Shown here: positions 25,939-34,314 of the stretch, one piece after another
Layout of the letters: every line of letters starts with the position of its first letter
Numbering within the stretch: the first letter of the stretch is position 1
Origin: Rhodobacteraceae bacterium HIMB11
GTDB taxonomy: Bacteria; Pseudomonadota; Alphaproteobacteria; Rhodobacterales; Rhodobacteraceae
DNA: 64,000 bases
Direction of reading: 5' to 3'
NCBI GenBank assembly: GCA_000472185.1
Contig: AVDB01000006.1
Location: 203,065 to 267,064, forward strand
Program-made: the position numbers and the translations under genes
The notes under the pieces: model-generated
The model's database searches: none
The model's input: only the letters and a program-made list of their open reading frames with translations
Told to the model about the DNA's origin: nothing

Positions 25939-26484
25939 TTAAATCCCTTGTAGTTTGGCATTTAGTTTCAGCACCCACGCGCTGAAATCATAGAAGGGTG
26001 ATACATTCCCTTGGGGCAATGGGGCGTTCAAAATCATCAGGAACAAACCGATGAACACGCAGTAAATGAACAGCGTCATGATCAAGATCGCCTTCCATCT
26101 GCGTTCGCCAAACAACCAAATTATTGCGGCAATAAAAAACGGTGCGCTGAAATATATCCCGACGGGTTTCAGAAGATAAGCGAACACGAAAGGTGTCAGC
26201 AGAACGGCAACCATTCGACGTACGGTTCCAGCCTCACTAAAGTCGGCTTTGTCGTCTGTTTGTCCCAATGTCGCCTGTGTCGCGTTCCCGTGGCGATAAT
26301 GGAACCAAAGGTTGCCAAGTGTTGCCAAGAGCAACAAAAAAATCACAACCCGCGGCCATGCAGTGGCCCCAAAGATATAGATTTCGATAGGTTGGTTAAA
26401 TTCAAACGAAAAGGCGTAAAAAATGCCGACGATCAAGAAAAAGATCGCGGCCTCGATCAGATTACTGAGTGTTAGTCGTCCCAC
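25939..26484 (-). CDS. TTT transporter small permease (TctB family)
   Basis: About 181 residues with four hydrophobic helices (LIEAAIFFLIVGIFYAF first; two in the centre; one near the C-terminus), as in TctB proteins. The open frame reaches back to a TTG inside a hairpin, so GTG 26484 (VGRLTLSNLIEA), preceded by GGGA, is the more likely start. Six bases separate it from the TctA gene. The N-terminus is uncertain by 13 residues. Confidence 0.85.
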   Translation of the reverse strand: MGRLTLSNLIEAAIFFLIVGIFYAFSFEFNQPIEIYIFGATAWPRVVIFLLLLATLGNLWFHYRHGNATQATLGQTDDKADFSEAGTVRRMVAVLLTPFVFAYLLKPVGIYFSAPFFIAAIIWLFGERRWKAILIMTLFIYCVFIGLFLMILNAPLPQGNVSPFYDFSAWVLKLNAKLQGI

Positions 26485-26511
26485 AGTATATTCCCATGCT
26501 CGCAACCGAAA

Positions 26512-26535
26512 ACATGGCGCCAAAGGGCGCCATGT
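26512..26535 (-). other. Perfect 10-bp stem-loop between TctC and TctB genes
   Basis: ACATGGCGCC and GGCGCCATGT are perfect complements around an AAAG loop. It lies 19 bases after the binding-protein stop. Hairpins at this point in transporter operons commonly protect the binding-protein mRNA and reduce read-through into the permeases. There is no U-run. Confidence 0.65.
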
Positions 26536-26554
26536 AATGTTGATTATAGTTCGT

Positions 26555-27568
26555 TTATTTCACGTCTAGGCCCATGGCCTTGTAAACTTCGCGATATTGG
26601 TCGATTGAACGGGCAATCAAATCTTTGGCACCATCCGTATCACGATAGCTGTCGATCACTGTCATGAATTTTGAATCGTTAAATGCCTGATAGCTGTCTT
26701 CACAATATCCGCGCTGGAAGGCCCATTTTAGCCATTCAACACGATCCGCTGGTGCGTCCGCATGCACGTAGAATCCACGGAAACGAAGCAGTGGATCAAA
26801 ATCCATCCCCATTTCACGGTGGGTTGGGGTATCTGCAAACGCGCCTGGACGTTCATCAAAGATAGTCAGGATGGGTTTGAATTGACCCGCATCCAAGAAG
26901 TTGCGCACATCACCTGGTTGTTCAAACAGCGCATCAACCTGCCCACCCAACAACGCGCCATAACGTGGGGCGCCCTTGTCGAATGAAATCTGCTGAATCT
27001 GCATGCCACTTGCATCTGTGATAAAGCCCATCGTAACACGCTCCATTGATCCTTCTTTGGACACGTTCGCAATGGTTGCTTTGCCGTTTTGCGCCTTGAC
27101 CCATTCTACAAAAGATGGCCAATCGCTAAAGCGTGTTTCATTTGTGCGGATATAGACCTGACTGAATGTCACCTGGCTTACCACCAGTGGGATCAAATCC
27201 TCAGCTGGGTTTGGAAGCGATGAGTCCAGCGCATGCGCAGAGGATGCATCATCAATGTGCTCCAAAACGTTATATCCATCTGCAGGTGCCGCCATATAGG
27301 CCGTCATACCAACAGTCCCAGAACCACCTGGTTTGTGATCGCGGTTGATTGGAATGCCAGTAAGTTCTGTCACTGCCTCGGCCATCGCAGCAGCAACCTG
27401 CCCCGATCCACCCGCAGGACCATATGGCACGATCATTGTCAACGCACGCTCTGGAAACCCGCCGGGTTTGTCAAAGGATGCTTCTCCACGTTTACACTCA
27501 AATGCAAACGCCGAACCACCAGCCAATACCGCAGCACATAGTGCCGCTGTTCCAATTATTTTCTTCAT
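26555..27568 (-). CDS. TTT transporter substrate-binding protein (TctC family)
   Basis: This 337-residue periplasmic binding protein has a Sec signal peptide (MKKIIGTAALCAAVLAGGSAFA) followed by ALTMIVPYGPAGGSGQVA, the conserved beta-strand/loop of the Bug/TctC family that holds a carboxylate through water molecules. GGGAGGT precedes the ATG. It is the first gene of the operon tctC-B-A-sauS-sauT, reading away from bhcR. A second cysteine-containing segment (GYCEDS) near the C-terminus may form a disulfide with the N-terminal ECKRG. Confidence 0.92.
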   Translation of the reverse strand: MKKIIGTAALCAAVLAGGSAFAFECKRGEASFDKPGGFPERALTMIVPYGPAGGSGQVAAAMAEAVTELTGIPINRDHKPGGSGTVGMTAYMAAPADGYNVLEHIDDASSAHALDSSLPNPAEDLIPLVVSQVTFSQVYIRTNETRFSDWPSFVEWVKAQNGKATIANVSKEGSMERVTMGFITDASGMQIQQISFDKGAPRYGALLGGQVDALFEQPGDVRNFLDAGQFKPILTIFDERPGAFADTPTHREMGMDFDPLLRFRGFYVHADAPADRVEWLKWAFQRGYCEDSYQAFNDSKFMTVIDSYRDTDGAKDLIARSIDQYREVYKAMGLDVK

Positions 27569-27778
27569 TTTTTACCTCCCGTATGGATGCCGCAACTTCA
27601 AGCAAAGCACCCAAATTTACGCACAGGATCATGTAGTTTGCATCGCAGAATGCATCGACGACAGGCACTTTCACGGCCACTGCACAGTGATCAGACTAGC
27701 CTGTAATCGCGTTCTGTCTACATTTTTTGTGTCACCTTGATTGTCAACGTGCGCCGCAGGCGGTTGAAAATCGGGCTG

Positions 27779-28609
27779 CTAGTCAACGGGTGATGTACCT
27801 GCAATCGCCTCGGTCAATGCCTCTGCTGAGTGCATTACAGCGACACTAATTGCGGGCAAATTTTCGGTTCCAACACGACTGGTGGGTCCAGAAACAGAGA
27901 TGCCTGCAATCACCTCTCGATTGAAATCAAACACAGGTGCTGCGATGCACCGCATTCCTAAATTCCGTTCTTCATTATCAATGCTGTAGCCGCGATTTTT
28001 GATGTCGTCCAAATCATTATTTAGGGCATCGACATCTGTAATCGTGAACTTTGTATAACTCTCCAGTGACTTCGTTTTTATGATGCGCTGCCTACGATCG
28101 TCATCCATATGTGCCAAAAGCGCCTTGCCAATCCCCGAGGAATGCATATCCGACAGCGTACCAGGTGGGAAAAAGGCACGAATGCTTTCATGAGTTTCAA
28201 CCTGACTTAGGAATAAAACCTTGCCTTCTTTTTCAATCCCAAGGTTTGCGGTTTCACCTGTACTCTCCATCAATTTGCGCATAATGGGTCGCGCACGTTC
28301 CACCAAACTGGTGCGGCGCAGAAACCGTGACCCAATGACAAAGGCCTGTGGACCGATGTGCCACACCTGATCTTGTGGATCGAACTCCACCAACCCCTGC
28401 CCCTGTAACGTGATCAGAATACGATAAACCGTGGCAGGCGATTGCTCTGTCTCTTCCGCCAATTCGGTTAAGGGTTTGCTTTCCCCCAGACTTAGGTGTT
28501 TGAACACATAAAGCGCACGATCCAGTGACTTAATCGTATTTTGTTCTGTTTTGTCGTGCCAATCACGCGGACGCCCCCGTGATCTGCGGGTATTTTGTGT
28601 GTCAGCCAT
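27779..28609 (-). CDS. bhcR: IclR family regulator BhcR
   Basis: This 276-residue protein has a winged helix at residues about 25-90 (LDRALYVFKHLS, then SPATVYRILITLQGQGLVEF) and an IclR effector domain (GIGKALLAHM, DNEERNLGMRCIAAPVFD, AGISVSGPTSRV). It is divergent from bhcABCD, exactly as the known regulator of the beta-hydroxyaspartate cycle, which binds glyoxylate. It probably controls the shared intergenic region, where TGAAA/TTTCA half-sites are seen. A long basic N-terminal tail (RRSRGRPRDW) precedes the helix-turn-helix. Confidence 0.9.
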   Translation of the reverse strand: MADTQNTRRSRGRPRDWHDKTEQNTIKSLDRALYVFKHLSLGESKPLTELAEETEQSPATVYRILITLQGQGLVEFDPQDQVWHIGPQAFVIGSRFLRRTSLVERARPIMRKLMESTGETANLGIEKEGKVLFLSQVETHESIRAFFPPGTLSDMHSSGIGKALLAHMDDDRRQRIIKTKSLESYTKFTITDVDALNNDLDDIKNRGYSIDNEERNLGMRCIAAPVFDFNREVIAGISVSGPTSRVGTENLPAISVAVMHSAEALTEAIAGTSPVD

Positions 28610-28637
28610 GGTTCACCCCGATAATGCAAAATTATTC

Positions 28638-28662
28638 TGAAAATATATTTCATATTATGAAA
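28638..28662. promoter_or_regulatory. Candidate BhcR operator in the bhcR-bhcA intergenic region
   Basis: Half-sites TGAAA (28638), TTTCA (28648) and TGAAA (28658) lie exactly 10 bases apart. The right pair forms a perfect 15-base palindrome TTTCATATTATGAAA (28648-28662). A further TTTCA is at 28691. One-turn spacing and dyad symmetry fit an IclR-family dimer or tetramer controlling both divergent genes. Confidence 0.55.
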
Positions 28663-28788
28663 AAATCTAATCGATTGTAAATAATGTATTTTTCAGATCT
28701 TCAGACCATCAAGTTGTCGAATTTAAAAATGTTTCATTCGAAAATGACACTGCCTACCCTTAAGCAACAATGTGACAAAGGTAGTAAG

Positions 28789-29982
28789 ATGAGTTTTCAA
28801 AATCCTGTATTCATTCCCGGTCCAACCAATATTCCCGAGCATTTGCGCAAAGCATGCGACATGCCTACGCTGGACCATCGCTCTCCACTTTTTGGACAAA
28901 TCTTGCACCCTGCACGCAACAGTGTCCGTAAAATTTTGAAAAGCGGGTCCGCGCACGTGTTTATTTTCCCCGCGTCAGGCACAGGTGGATGGGAAACAGC
29001 CCTGACAAACACATTGTCCCCGGGTGATACCGTTTTGGCCGCCCGCAATGGGATGTTTAGCCATCGTTGGATTGATATGTGTGGGCGCCACAGTTTGAAC
29101 GTCAAGGTTGTCGAGACGCCATGGGGTGAAGGCATATCGGCACAGAAATACGCAGAAATTCTGGCGCAAGACAAATCGCATTCCATTAAGGCCGTGTTAG
29201 TCACGCACAACGAAACCGCCACAGGCGTCACCAGTGATATCGCCGCAATCCGTCACGCAATGGACGCGGTTGAACACCCTGCTCTGCTGTTTGTTGATGG
29301 TGTATCATCCATCGCATCCATCGACTTTCGATTTGATGAATGGGGTGTCGATGTTGCTGTAACAGGATCACAAAAGGGGTTCATGCTGCCCGCGGGTCTC
29401 GCCATTGTTGGAATTAGCGATAAAGCGATGGATGTCACCAAAACCGCTACATTGCCCCGCACCTTTTTCGACGTGCATGACATGGCCAAGGGATATGCAA
29501 ACAACGCCTATCCCTACACCCCTGCCGTGGGTCTGATGAACGGCTTGAACCAAGCCTGTGATATGCTCTTGGCCGAAGGATTGGACAATGTATTTGCCCG
29601 CCACCACCGCATCGCACAGGGTGTGCGCAACGCAGTTGAGGCATGGGGGATGGAGCTATGCGCAAGTGATCCGAGCGTTTATTCGGATACGGTCAGCGCC
29701 ATCAAAACACCCGCAAATTTCAATGCGACCGACATTGTCACACTGGCTGCGGAAAAATATGGCGTGGCCTTTGGCGTTGGTCTGGGCGAAGTTTCGGGCA
29801 AAGTGTTCCGCGTCGGCCATTTGGGCAGCCTGACAGATGTCATGGCCCTATCGGGGATCGCCACTGCCGAAATGTGCATGAAGGATTTGGGATTGCCGAT
29901 TGAATTGGGATCAGGCGTTGCCGCCGCCCAACAATATTATCGCAACCATTCAATGATCGAACAAAAGGTAGCCGCTGAATGA
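28789..29982 (+). CDS. bhcA: Aspartate-glyoxylate aminotransferase BhcA
   Basis: This 397-residue class V PLP enzyme transfers the amino group of aspartate to glyoxylate, giving glycine and oxaloacetate. Motifs are FIPGPTNIPEHLRKA at the N-terminus, ASGTGGWETAL for PLP phosphate, FVDGVSS, and GSQKGFMLPAG with the Schiff-base Lys at residue 196. ATG 28789 follows AAAGG by 7 bases; 35 upstream codons in frame lie in the regulatory region. Its identity rests on the operon bhcABCD with bhcR, in the known gene order; by sequence alone it could be called serine-glyoxylate aminotransferase. It overlaps bhcB by 4 bases. Confidence 0.9.
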   Translation: MSFQNPVFIPGPTNIPEHLRKACDMPTLDHRSPLFGQILHPARNSVRKILKSGSAHVFIFPASGTGGWETALTNTLSPGDTVLAARNGMFSHRWIDMCGRHSLNVKVVETPWGEGISAQKYAEILAQDKSHSIKAVLVTHNETATGVTSDIAAIRHAMDAVEHPALLFVDGVSSIASIDFRFDEWGVDVAVTGSQKGFMLPAGLAIVGISDKAMDVTKTATLPRTFFDVHDMAKGYANNAYPYTPAVGLMNGLNQACDMLLAEGLDNVFARHHRIAQGVRNAVEAWGMELCASDPSVYSDTVSAIKTPANFNATDIVTLAAEKYGVAFGVGLGEVSGKVFRVGHLGSLTDVMALSGIATAEMCMKDLGLPIELGSGVAAAQQYYRNHSMIEQKVAAE

Positions 29983-30950
29983 AGGATATCGTTGATAACA
30001 TCCCAACCTACCAGGATATGTTGGAGGCCCATGAGAGGATCAAACCCATCATTCGGCGCACGCCCGTGCGCACCTCTGATTATCTAAATGACCTAACGGG
30101 CGCCTCGCTGTTCTTTAAATGTGAAAACTTTCAGGAACCTGGCGCGTTTAAGGTGCGTGGTGCAACAAATGCGGTTTTCGGCCTAAACGACGATCAGGCC
30201 CGCCTTGGCGTTGCGACGCATTCATCGGGCAATCATGCCTCGTGCCTGTCCTATGCGGCGATGCGCCGTGGCATCCCCTGTAACGTTGTAATGCCCCATA
30301 CCGCGCCCCAAGCCAAAAAGGATACAGTGCGCCGCTATAACGGCATCATCACTGAATGCGAACCCTCTACCACATCGCGTGAGGCGACCTTTGCTGAGGT
30401 TCAAGCCAAAACAAGCGGGGATTTCGTGCACCCCTACAACGATCCGCGTGTGATCGCGGGCCAAGGCACCTGTTCCAAGGAATTCATGGAACAAACCGAT
30501 GGTATGGATATGGTGATCGCCCCAATTGGCGGAGGTGGAATGGTGTCGGGCACCTGTTTGACCCTGTCAACACTGGCCCCCGAAACGCAAATCATCGCAG
30601 CAGAACCTAAACAGGCCGATGACGCATATCGCAGTTTTAAGGCAGGCTACATCATCGCAGATGATGCGCCCAAAACGATTGCCGATGGGTTACTGGTGCC
30701 GCTGAAAGAACGGACATGGCATTTCGTATCCAATCACGTCAGCGACATTTTCACGGCAACGGATGCGGAAATCATTGATGCGATGAAACTGACATGGAAA
30801 CATCTGCGGATCGTGATGGAACCCTCTTCTGCTGTGCCATTAGCAGTGGTTTTGAAAAATCCCGATGTGTTTCGTGGCAAACGGGTTGGGATCATTATCA
30901 CAGGGGGCAATGTTGATCTGGACAAGCTGCCCTGGATTGCAGCAACGTAA
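29979..30950 (+). CDS. bhcB: Beta-hydroxyaspartate dehydratase BhcB
   Basis: This 323-residue fold-type II PLP enzyme of the threonine/serine dehydratase family converts (2R,3S)-beta-hydroxyaspartate to iminosuccinate. Seen are FQEPGAFKVRGATNAV with the PLP Lys near residue 58, SSGNHASCLSYAA, the glycine-rich phosphate loop APIGGGGMVSGT, and ITGGNVDL at the end. The ATG overlaps the bhcA stop (ATGA). Operon position fixes the specific role. Confidence 0.9.
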   Translation: MKDIVDNIPTYQDMLEAHERIKPIIRRTPVRTSDYLNDLTGASLFFKCENFQEPGAFKVRGATNAVFGLNDDQARLGVATHSSGNHASCLSYAAMRRGIPCNVVMPHTAPQAKKDTVRRYNGIITECEPSTTSREATFAEVQAKTSGDFVHPYNDPRVIAGQGTCSKEFMEQTDGMDMVIAPIGGGGMVSGTCLTLSTLAPETQIIAAEPKQADDAYRSFKAGYIIADDAPKTIADGLLVPLKERTWHFVSNHVSDIFTATDAEIIDAMKLTWKHLRIVMEPSSAVPLAVVLKNPDVFRGKRVGIIITGGNVDLDKLPWIAAT

Positions 30951-30982
30951 AATAACACTTTTAAGACCAAAGGATTTCACCG

Positions 30983-32146
30983 ATGAAAGACCTAAACACA
31001 TTTAATGATTATGAGGTGGGCTATAACATCCCTGCCAAACCCGGAATGTCAGAGGATGACATTCAAACCCCCTGTTTGGTGCTGGATTTAGACGCACTGG
31101 AACGCAATATCAAAAAGATGGGCGATTACGCGGCCGCAAACGGAATGCGCCACCGCGTGCATGGGAAAATGCACAAATCCGTTGATGTCGCCAAATTGCA
31201 AGAAACGCTTGGCGGGGCCTGTGGTGTCTGTTGTCAAAAAGTGTCCGAGGCCGAGGTGTTCGCACGTGGCGGTATTCGCGATGTGTTGGTGTCAAACCAG
31301 GTGCGCCATCCCGCTAAAATAGATCGCCTTGCCCGTATCCCCACATATGGGGCGCGTGCGATATGTTGTGTGGATGATGTGACCAATGTTGCTGACCTGT
31401 CCGAGGCCGCCGTGCGCCACGGTACGCAAATCGAGTGTTTGGTTGAAATCGATTGTGGCGCGGGGCGCTGCGGGGTGACAACAACACCTGCGGTCGTTGA
31501 AATTGCAACGGCCATTGATGCGGCAGAGGGGCTTAAATTCGCAGGCATCCAAGCCTATCAAGGTGCAATGCAGCACTTAGACAGCTATGAAGAGCGCAAG
31601 GAAAAAATTGGCATTGCCGTCGCTATGGTCAAGGATGCTGTGGACATGCTGCGCACGAAGGGGTTGGAATGCGACATCGTTGGCGGTGGCGGCACTGGGT
31701 CCTATTATTTTGAATCCACCTCTGGAGTTTATAACGAATTACAATGTGGATCCTATGCGTTTATGGACGCCGATTATGGACGTATTTTGGATAAGGACGG
31801 CAAACGCATAGACCAAGGCGAATGGGAAAACGCGATGTTTATCCTAACCAGCGTCATGAGCCATGCCAAAGCGGACAAAGCCATTGTTGATGCGGGTCTA
31901 AAGGTGCAATCCGTGGATAGTGGCCTGCCCGTGATTTATGGACGCGATGATGTGGAATACGTCAAATGCTCCGACGAACATGGCGTTGTGATGGACACTG
32001 CGGGTGTTTTGAAAATCAACGACAAACTGAAATTGGTTCCAGGTCACTGTGACCCGACCGCAAATGTTCATGATTGGTATGTGGGCGTGCGTAATGGCAA
32101 GGTGGAATGCGTTTGGCCGATTTCGGCGCGGGGACACGCCTATTAA
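30983..32146 (+). CDS. bhcC: Beta-hydroxyaspartate aldolase BhcC
   Basis: This 387-residue D-threonine aldolase/alanine racemase-like enzyme (fold-type III) condenses glycine and glyoxylate to beta-hydroxyaspartate. The N-terminal barrel carries the PLP Lys in HGKMHKSVDVA (residue 62), and the C-terminal domain has the metal motif VPGHCDPTANVHDWY. AAAGGATTTCACC precedes the ATG. The gene lies 32 bases after bhcB and 77 bases before bhcD, with a hairpin in the latter gap. Confidence 0.92.
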   Translation: MKDLNTFNDYEVGYNIPAKPGMSEDDIQTPCLVLDLDALERNIKKMGDYAAANGMRHRVHGKMHKSVDVAKLQETLGGACGVCCQKVSEAEVFARGGIRDVLVSNQVRHPAKIDRLARIPTYGARAICCVDDVTNVADLSEAAVRHGTQIECLVEIDCGAGRCGVTTTPAVVEIATAIDAAEGLKFAGIQAYQGAMQHLDSYEERKEKIGIAVAMVKDAVDMLRTKGLECDIVGGGGTGSYYFESTSGVYNELQCGSYAFMDADYGRILDKDGKRIDQGEWENAMFILTSVMSHAKADKAIVDAGLKVQSVDSGLPVIYGRDDVEYVKCSDEHGVVMDTAGVLKINDKLKLVPGHCDPTANVHDWYVGVRNGKVECVWPISARGHAY

Positions 32147-32169
32147 TTTGTAACAATTGAAAAACACCT

Positions 32170-32198
32170 AAGGGGTGCCGATCACATTGGCGCCCTTT
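32170..32198 (+). other. Imperfect stem-loop between bhcC and bhcD
   Basis: AAGGGGTGCC (32170-32179) pairs with GGCGCCCTT (32189-32197) with one bulged base around a 9-base loop, followed by TCT. It resembles a weak attenuator that would lower bhcD expression relative to bhcABC. Confidence 0.4.
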
Positions 32199-32223
32199 CT
32201 AACACACCCGAATTGGACGACCC

Positions 32224-33189
32224 ATGCTACTTGTACCCGAACGCGAAATCGCAAATCTGATGACACGCGAGGCGGCCTTTGATGCTGTTGAAAAAGTCTT
32301 TGCCGCGATGGCCGCAAACGACGCCTATAATTTCCCCGTCATTCGTGAAGCGATTGGGCATGAAGATGCGCTTTATGGATTTAAGGGTGGCTTTGATCGG
32401 GCGGGATTAACGCTTGGCCTAAAGGCGGGCGGATATTGGCCCAACAATTTGGAAAAGTTTGGACATATCAATCACCAATCCACGGTGTTCCTGTTTGATC
32501 CTGATACGGGCATGCCCAGTGCCATGGTGGGTGGGAACCTGTTGACCGCACTGCGCACCGCGGCGGCATCATCGGTTTCGATTAAACATCTGGCGCGTCC
32601 TGATGCGCGGGTGATCGGCATGATTGGTGCGGGACATCAATCCACGTTTCAGTTGCGTGCGGCCCTTGAACAGCGGCGTTTTGAAAAGGTGATCGGATGG
32701 AATTACCACCCCGAAATGCTGCCCAATATTGAAAAGGTTGCCAATGACGCGAGCCTGCCGTTTGAGGCAGTGACACTTGATCGGATGCAGCAGGCGGATG
32801 TGATTATTTCCATCACCTCTGCCTTTGCGCCCTCTCTCATGGCGGAGCATGTTTCGCCCGGATGTCACATTGCCTGTATGGGAACCGATACTAAAGGCAA
32901 ACAAGAGGTGGAAGCCGCCCTGATCGCCAAAGGCACCGTGTTCACAGACGAAGTGGCACAATCCATTTCCATTGGCGAAGCACAGCACGCCATCGCAGAT
33001 GGCCTAATCACACCCGATGACATCACCGAACTGGGTGCCGTTATAAATGGCACCCACGCAGGGCGCAGCAGCAACACGGAAATCACCATTTTCGATGGCA
33101 CAGGTGTCGGATTACAGGATTTGGCCGTGGCGGCCAAAGTTGTCGATTTGGCGCAAAAACGCGGTATCGCGATTGAGGTTGATTTTTAG
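32224..33189 (+). CDS. bhcD: Iminosuccinate reductase BhcD
   Basis: This 321-residue member of the ornithine cyclodeaminase/mu-crystallin family reduces iminosuccinate to aspartate and so closes the cycle. The NAD(P)-binding loop is VIGMIGAGHQSTFQLRAAL near residue 140, preceded by NLLTALRTAAASSVS; the substrate side shows GGYWPNN. It is the last gene of the bhc operon. Its stop overlaps the stop of the convergent membrane-protein gene within TTAG. Confidence 0.9.
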   Translation: MLLVPEREIANLMTREAAFDAVEKVFAAMAANDAYNFPVIREAIGHEDALYGFKGGFDRAGLTLGLKAGGYWPNNLEKFGHINHQSTVFLFDPDTGMPSAMVGGNLLTALRTAAASSVSIKHLARPDARVIGMIGAGHQSTFQLRAALEQRRFEKVIGWNYHPEMLPNIEKVANDASLPFEAVTLDRMQQADVIISITSAFAPSLMAEHVSPGCHIACMGTDTKGKQEVEAALIAKGTVFTDEVAQSISIGEAQHAIADGLITPDDITELGAVINGTHAGRSSNTEITIFDGTGVGLQDLAVAAKVVDLAQKRGIAIEVDF

Positions 33190-34148
33190 TTTGCGCCAAA
33201 GGCCTTGGTATTGGCAACAAAACGGTCATAGTTGGGTTCAGATAACAGGGCCAGCAGGCGAATAATCACATAGGTCAGGATCAGCGAAAATATCCCCCGC
33301 ACCACCAAGATATAAAACAGCGATGGGCCAACCAGCATTAAAACGGCCGTATCCTCAAACACTGAATGGTAAAGGTTGATTAAGATCAATGACCCAATAG
33401 CGGCCTGTGCGGGGATCATACCCTGGCGCACGTCCTTGATCATCAATCCTCCACCAAATCCCAGACCCAAGGTTAGTCCGACAATCACGATGGTGGATGC
33501 ACGGCTACCAATGCCGACAAGAACGAGAATGGGATGCATCATTTTTTGGATCAACCGTTCCACACCGATCCAGCGCAACAGTTCAAGCCCGATAATTAAA
33601 ACAACAATGACCACTTGGATAAACACCAACCCTTTGATCTGATCAATGCCCCAGTGCAGCAAACTGGGTGTCTCATCAAACTGCGGCAGGTGCAGGCGCG
33701 CCGTTTCCCCCAACACATTGAATTGATTAAAAAAGAGGTTCAAAAGCGCGCAAAACAAAATGGCTGCCCCAACACGCACGGCCAATGTCACCCCCACTCG
33801 CAAACCAGCGTTGCGTGTAATGGCCGCCTCAACAGGTAGGGAATGCGCAAACAACATAAAGGATGCGATTATGGTCGTTTGCGCAACGCTTAGGGATGCG
33901 GCAGATGGCATCGCGCTTAGCAACATCAAACCCGCGTAGGGGTTCGTCAGCATGGTTGTTGTTAAAACAATCGCCATGTCGGCAGGTAATCCAATCATGG
34001 TCACAATGGGCGCCATGGCAACGTTCAACCAATAAATCGCCCCCGCCATTTCGGCAATTTTCACAACGATCAAGGTTGGGATCAAAACCTTAAACAAGGC
34101 CCAAGACACGATATAAATATCCGTCACGATTTTTTTGAAAATTGTCAT
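33186..34148 (-). CDS. Nucleoside recognition (Gate) domain membrane protein
   Basis: This 320-residue integral membrane protein has eight or more hydrophobic helices. Two regions, LFKVLIPTLIVVKIAEMAGAIYWL and FIQVVIVVLIIGLELLRWIGV, resemble the Gate (nucleoside recognition, YjiH/SpmA-like) domain. LTTTMLTNPYAGLMLLSAM is also conserved-looking. Function is unknown for this group; transport of an organic solute is likely. It converges on bhcD with overlapping stops and is not part of the bhc operon. Confidence 0.7.
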   Translation of the reverse strand: MTIFKKIVTDIYIVSWALFKVLIPTLIVVKIAEMAGAIYWLNVAMAPIVTMIGLPADMAIVLTTTMLTNPYAGLMLLSAMPSAASLSVAQTTIIASFMLFAHSLPVEAAITRNAGLRVGVTLAVRVGAAILFCALLNLFFNQFNVLGETARLHLPQFDETPSLLHWGIDQIKGLVFIQVVIVVLIIGLELLRWIGVERLIQKMMHPILVLVGIGSRASTIVIVGLTLGLGFGGGLMIKDVRQGMIPAQAAIGSLILINLYHSVFEDTAVLMLVGPSLFYILVVRGIFSLILTYVIIRLLALLSEPNYDRFVANTKAFGAN

Positions 34149-34314
34149 GTTGCGTCGTCTGCCAATCTACATGCCGTTCTGCATGACAGTCATACGCAGG
34201 AATGTGCAGAGTTCAATAAATTAAATCGTACATGCGCAAGCCCCTGAAATAAGATTTGACTTGGCTTTGCGAACAGTATTTCAACGGCTTGCGCAACAAG
34301 CACAGGTGACATCC

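Noticed and set aside
27639..27654. TGCAT-N6-ATGCA dyad upstream of the TTT operon
   Set aside because: Arms are only 5 bases, so chance occurrence is likely; no support beyond position.
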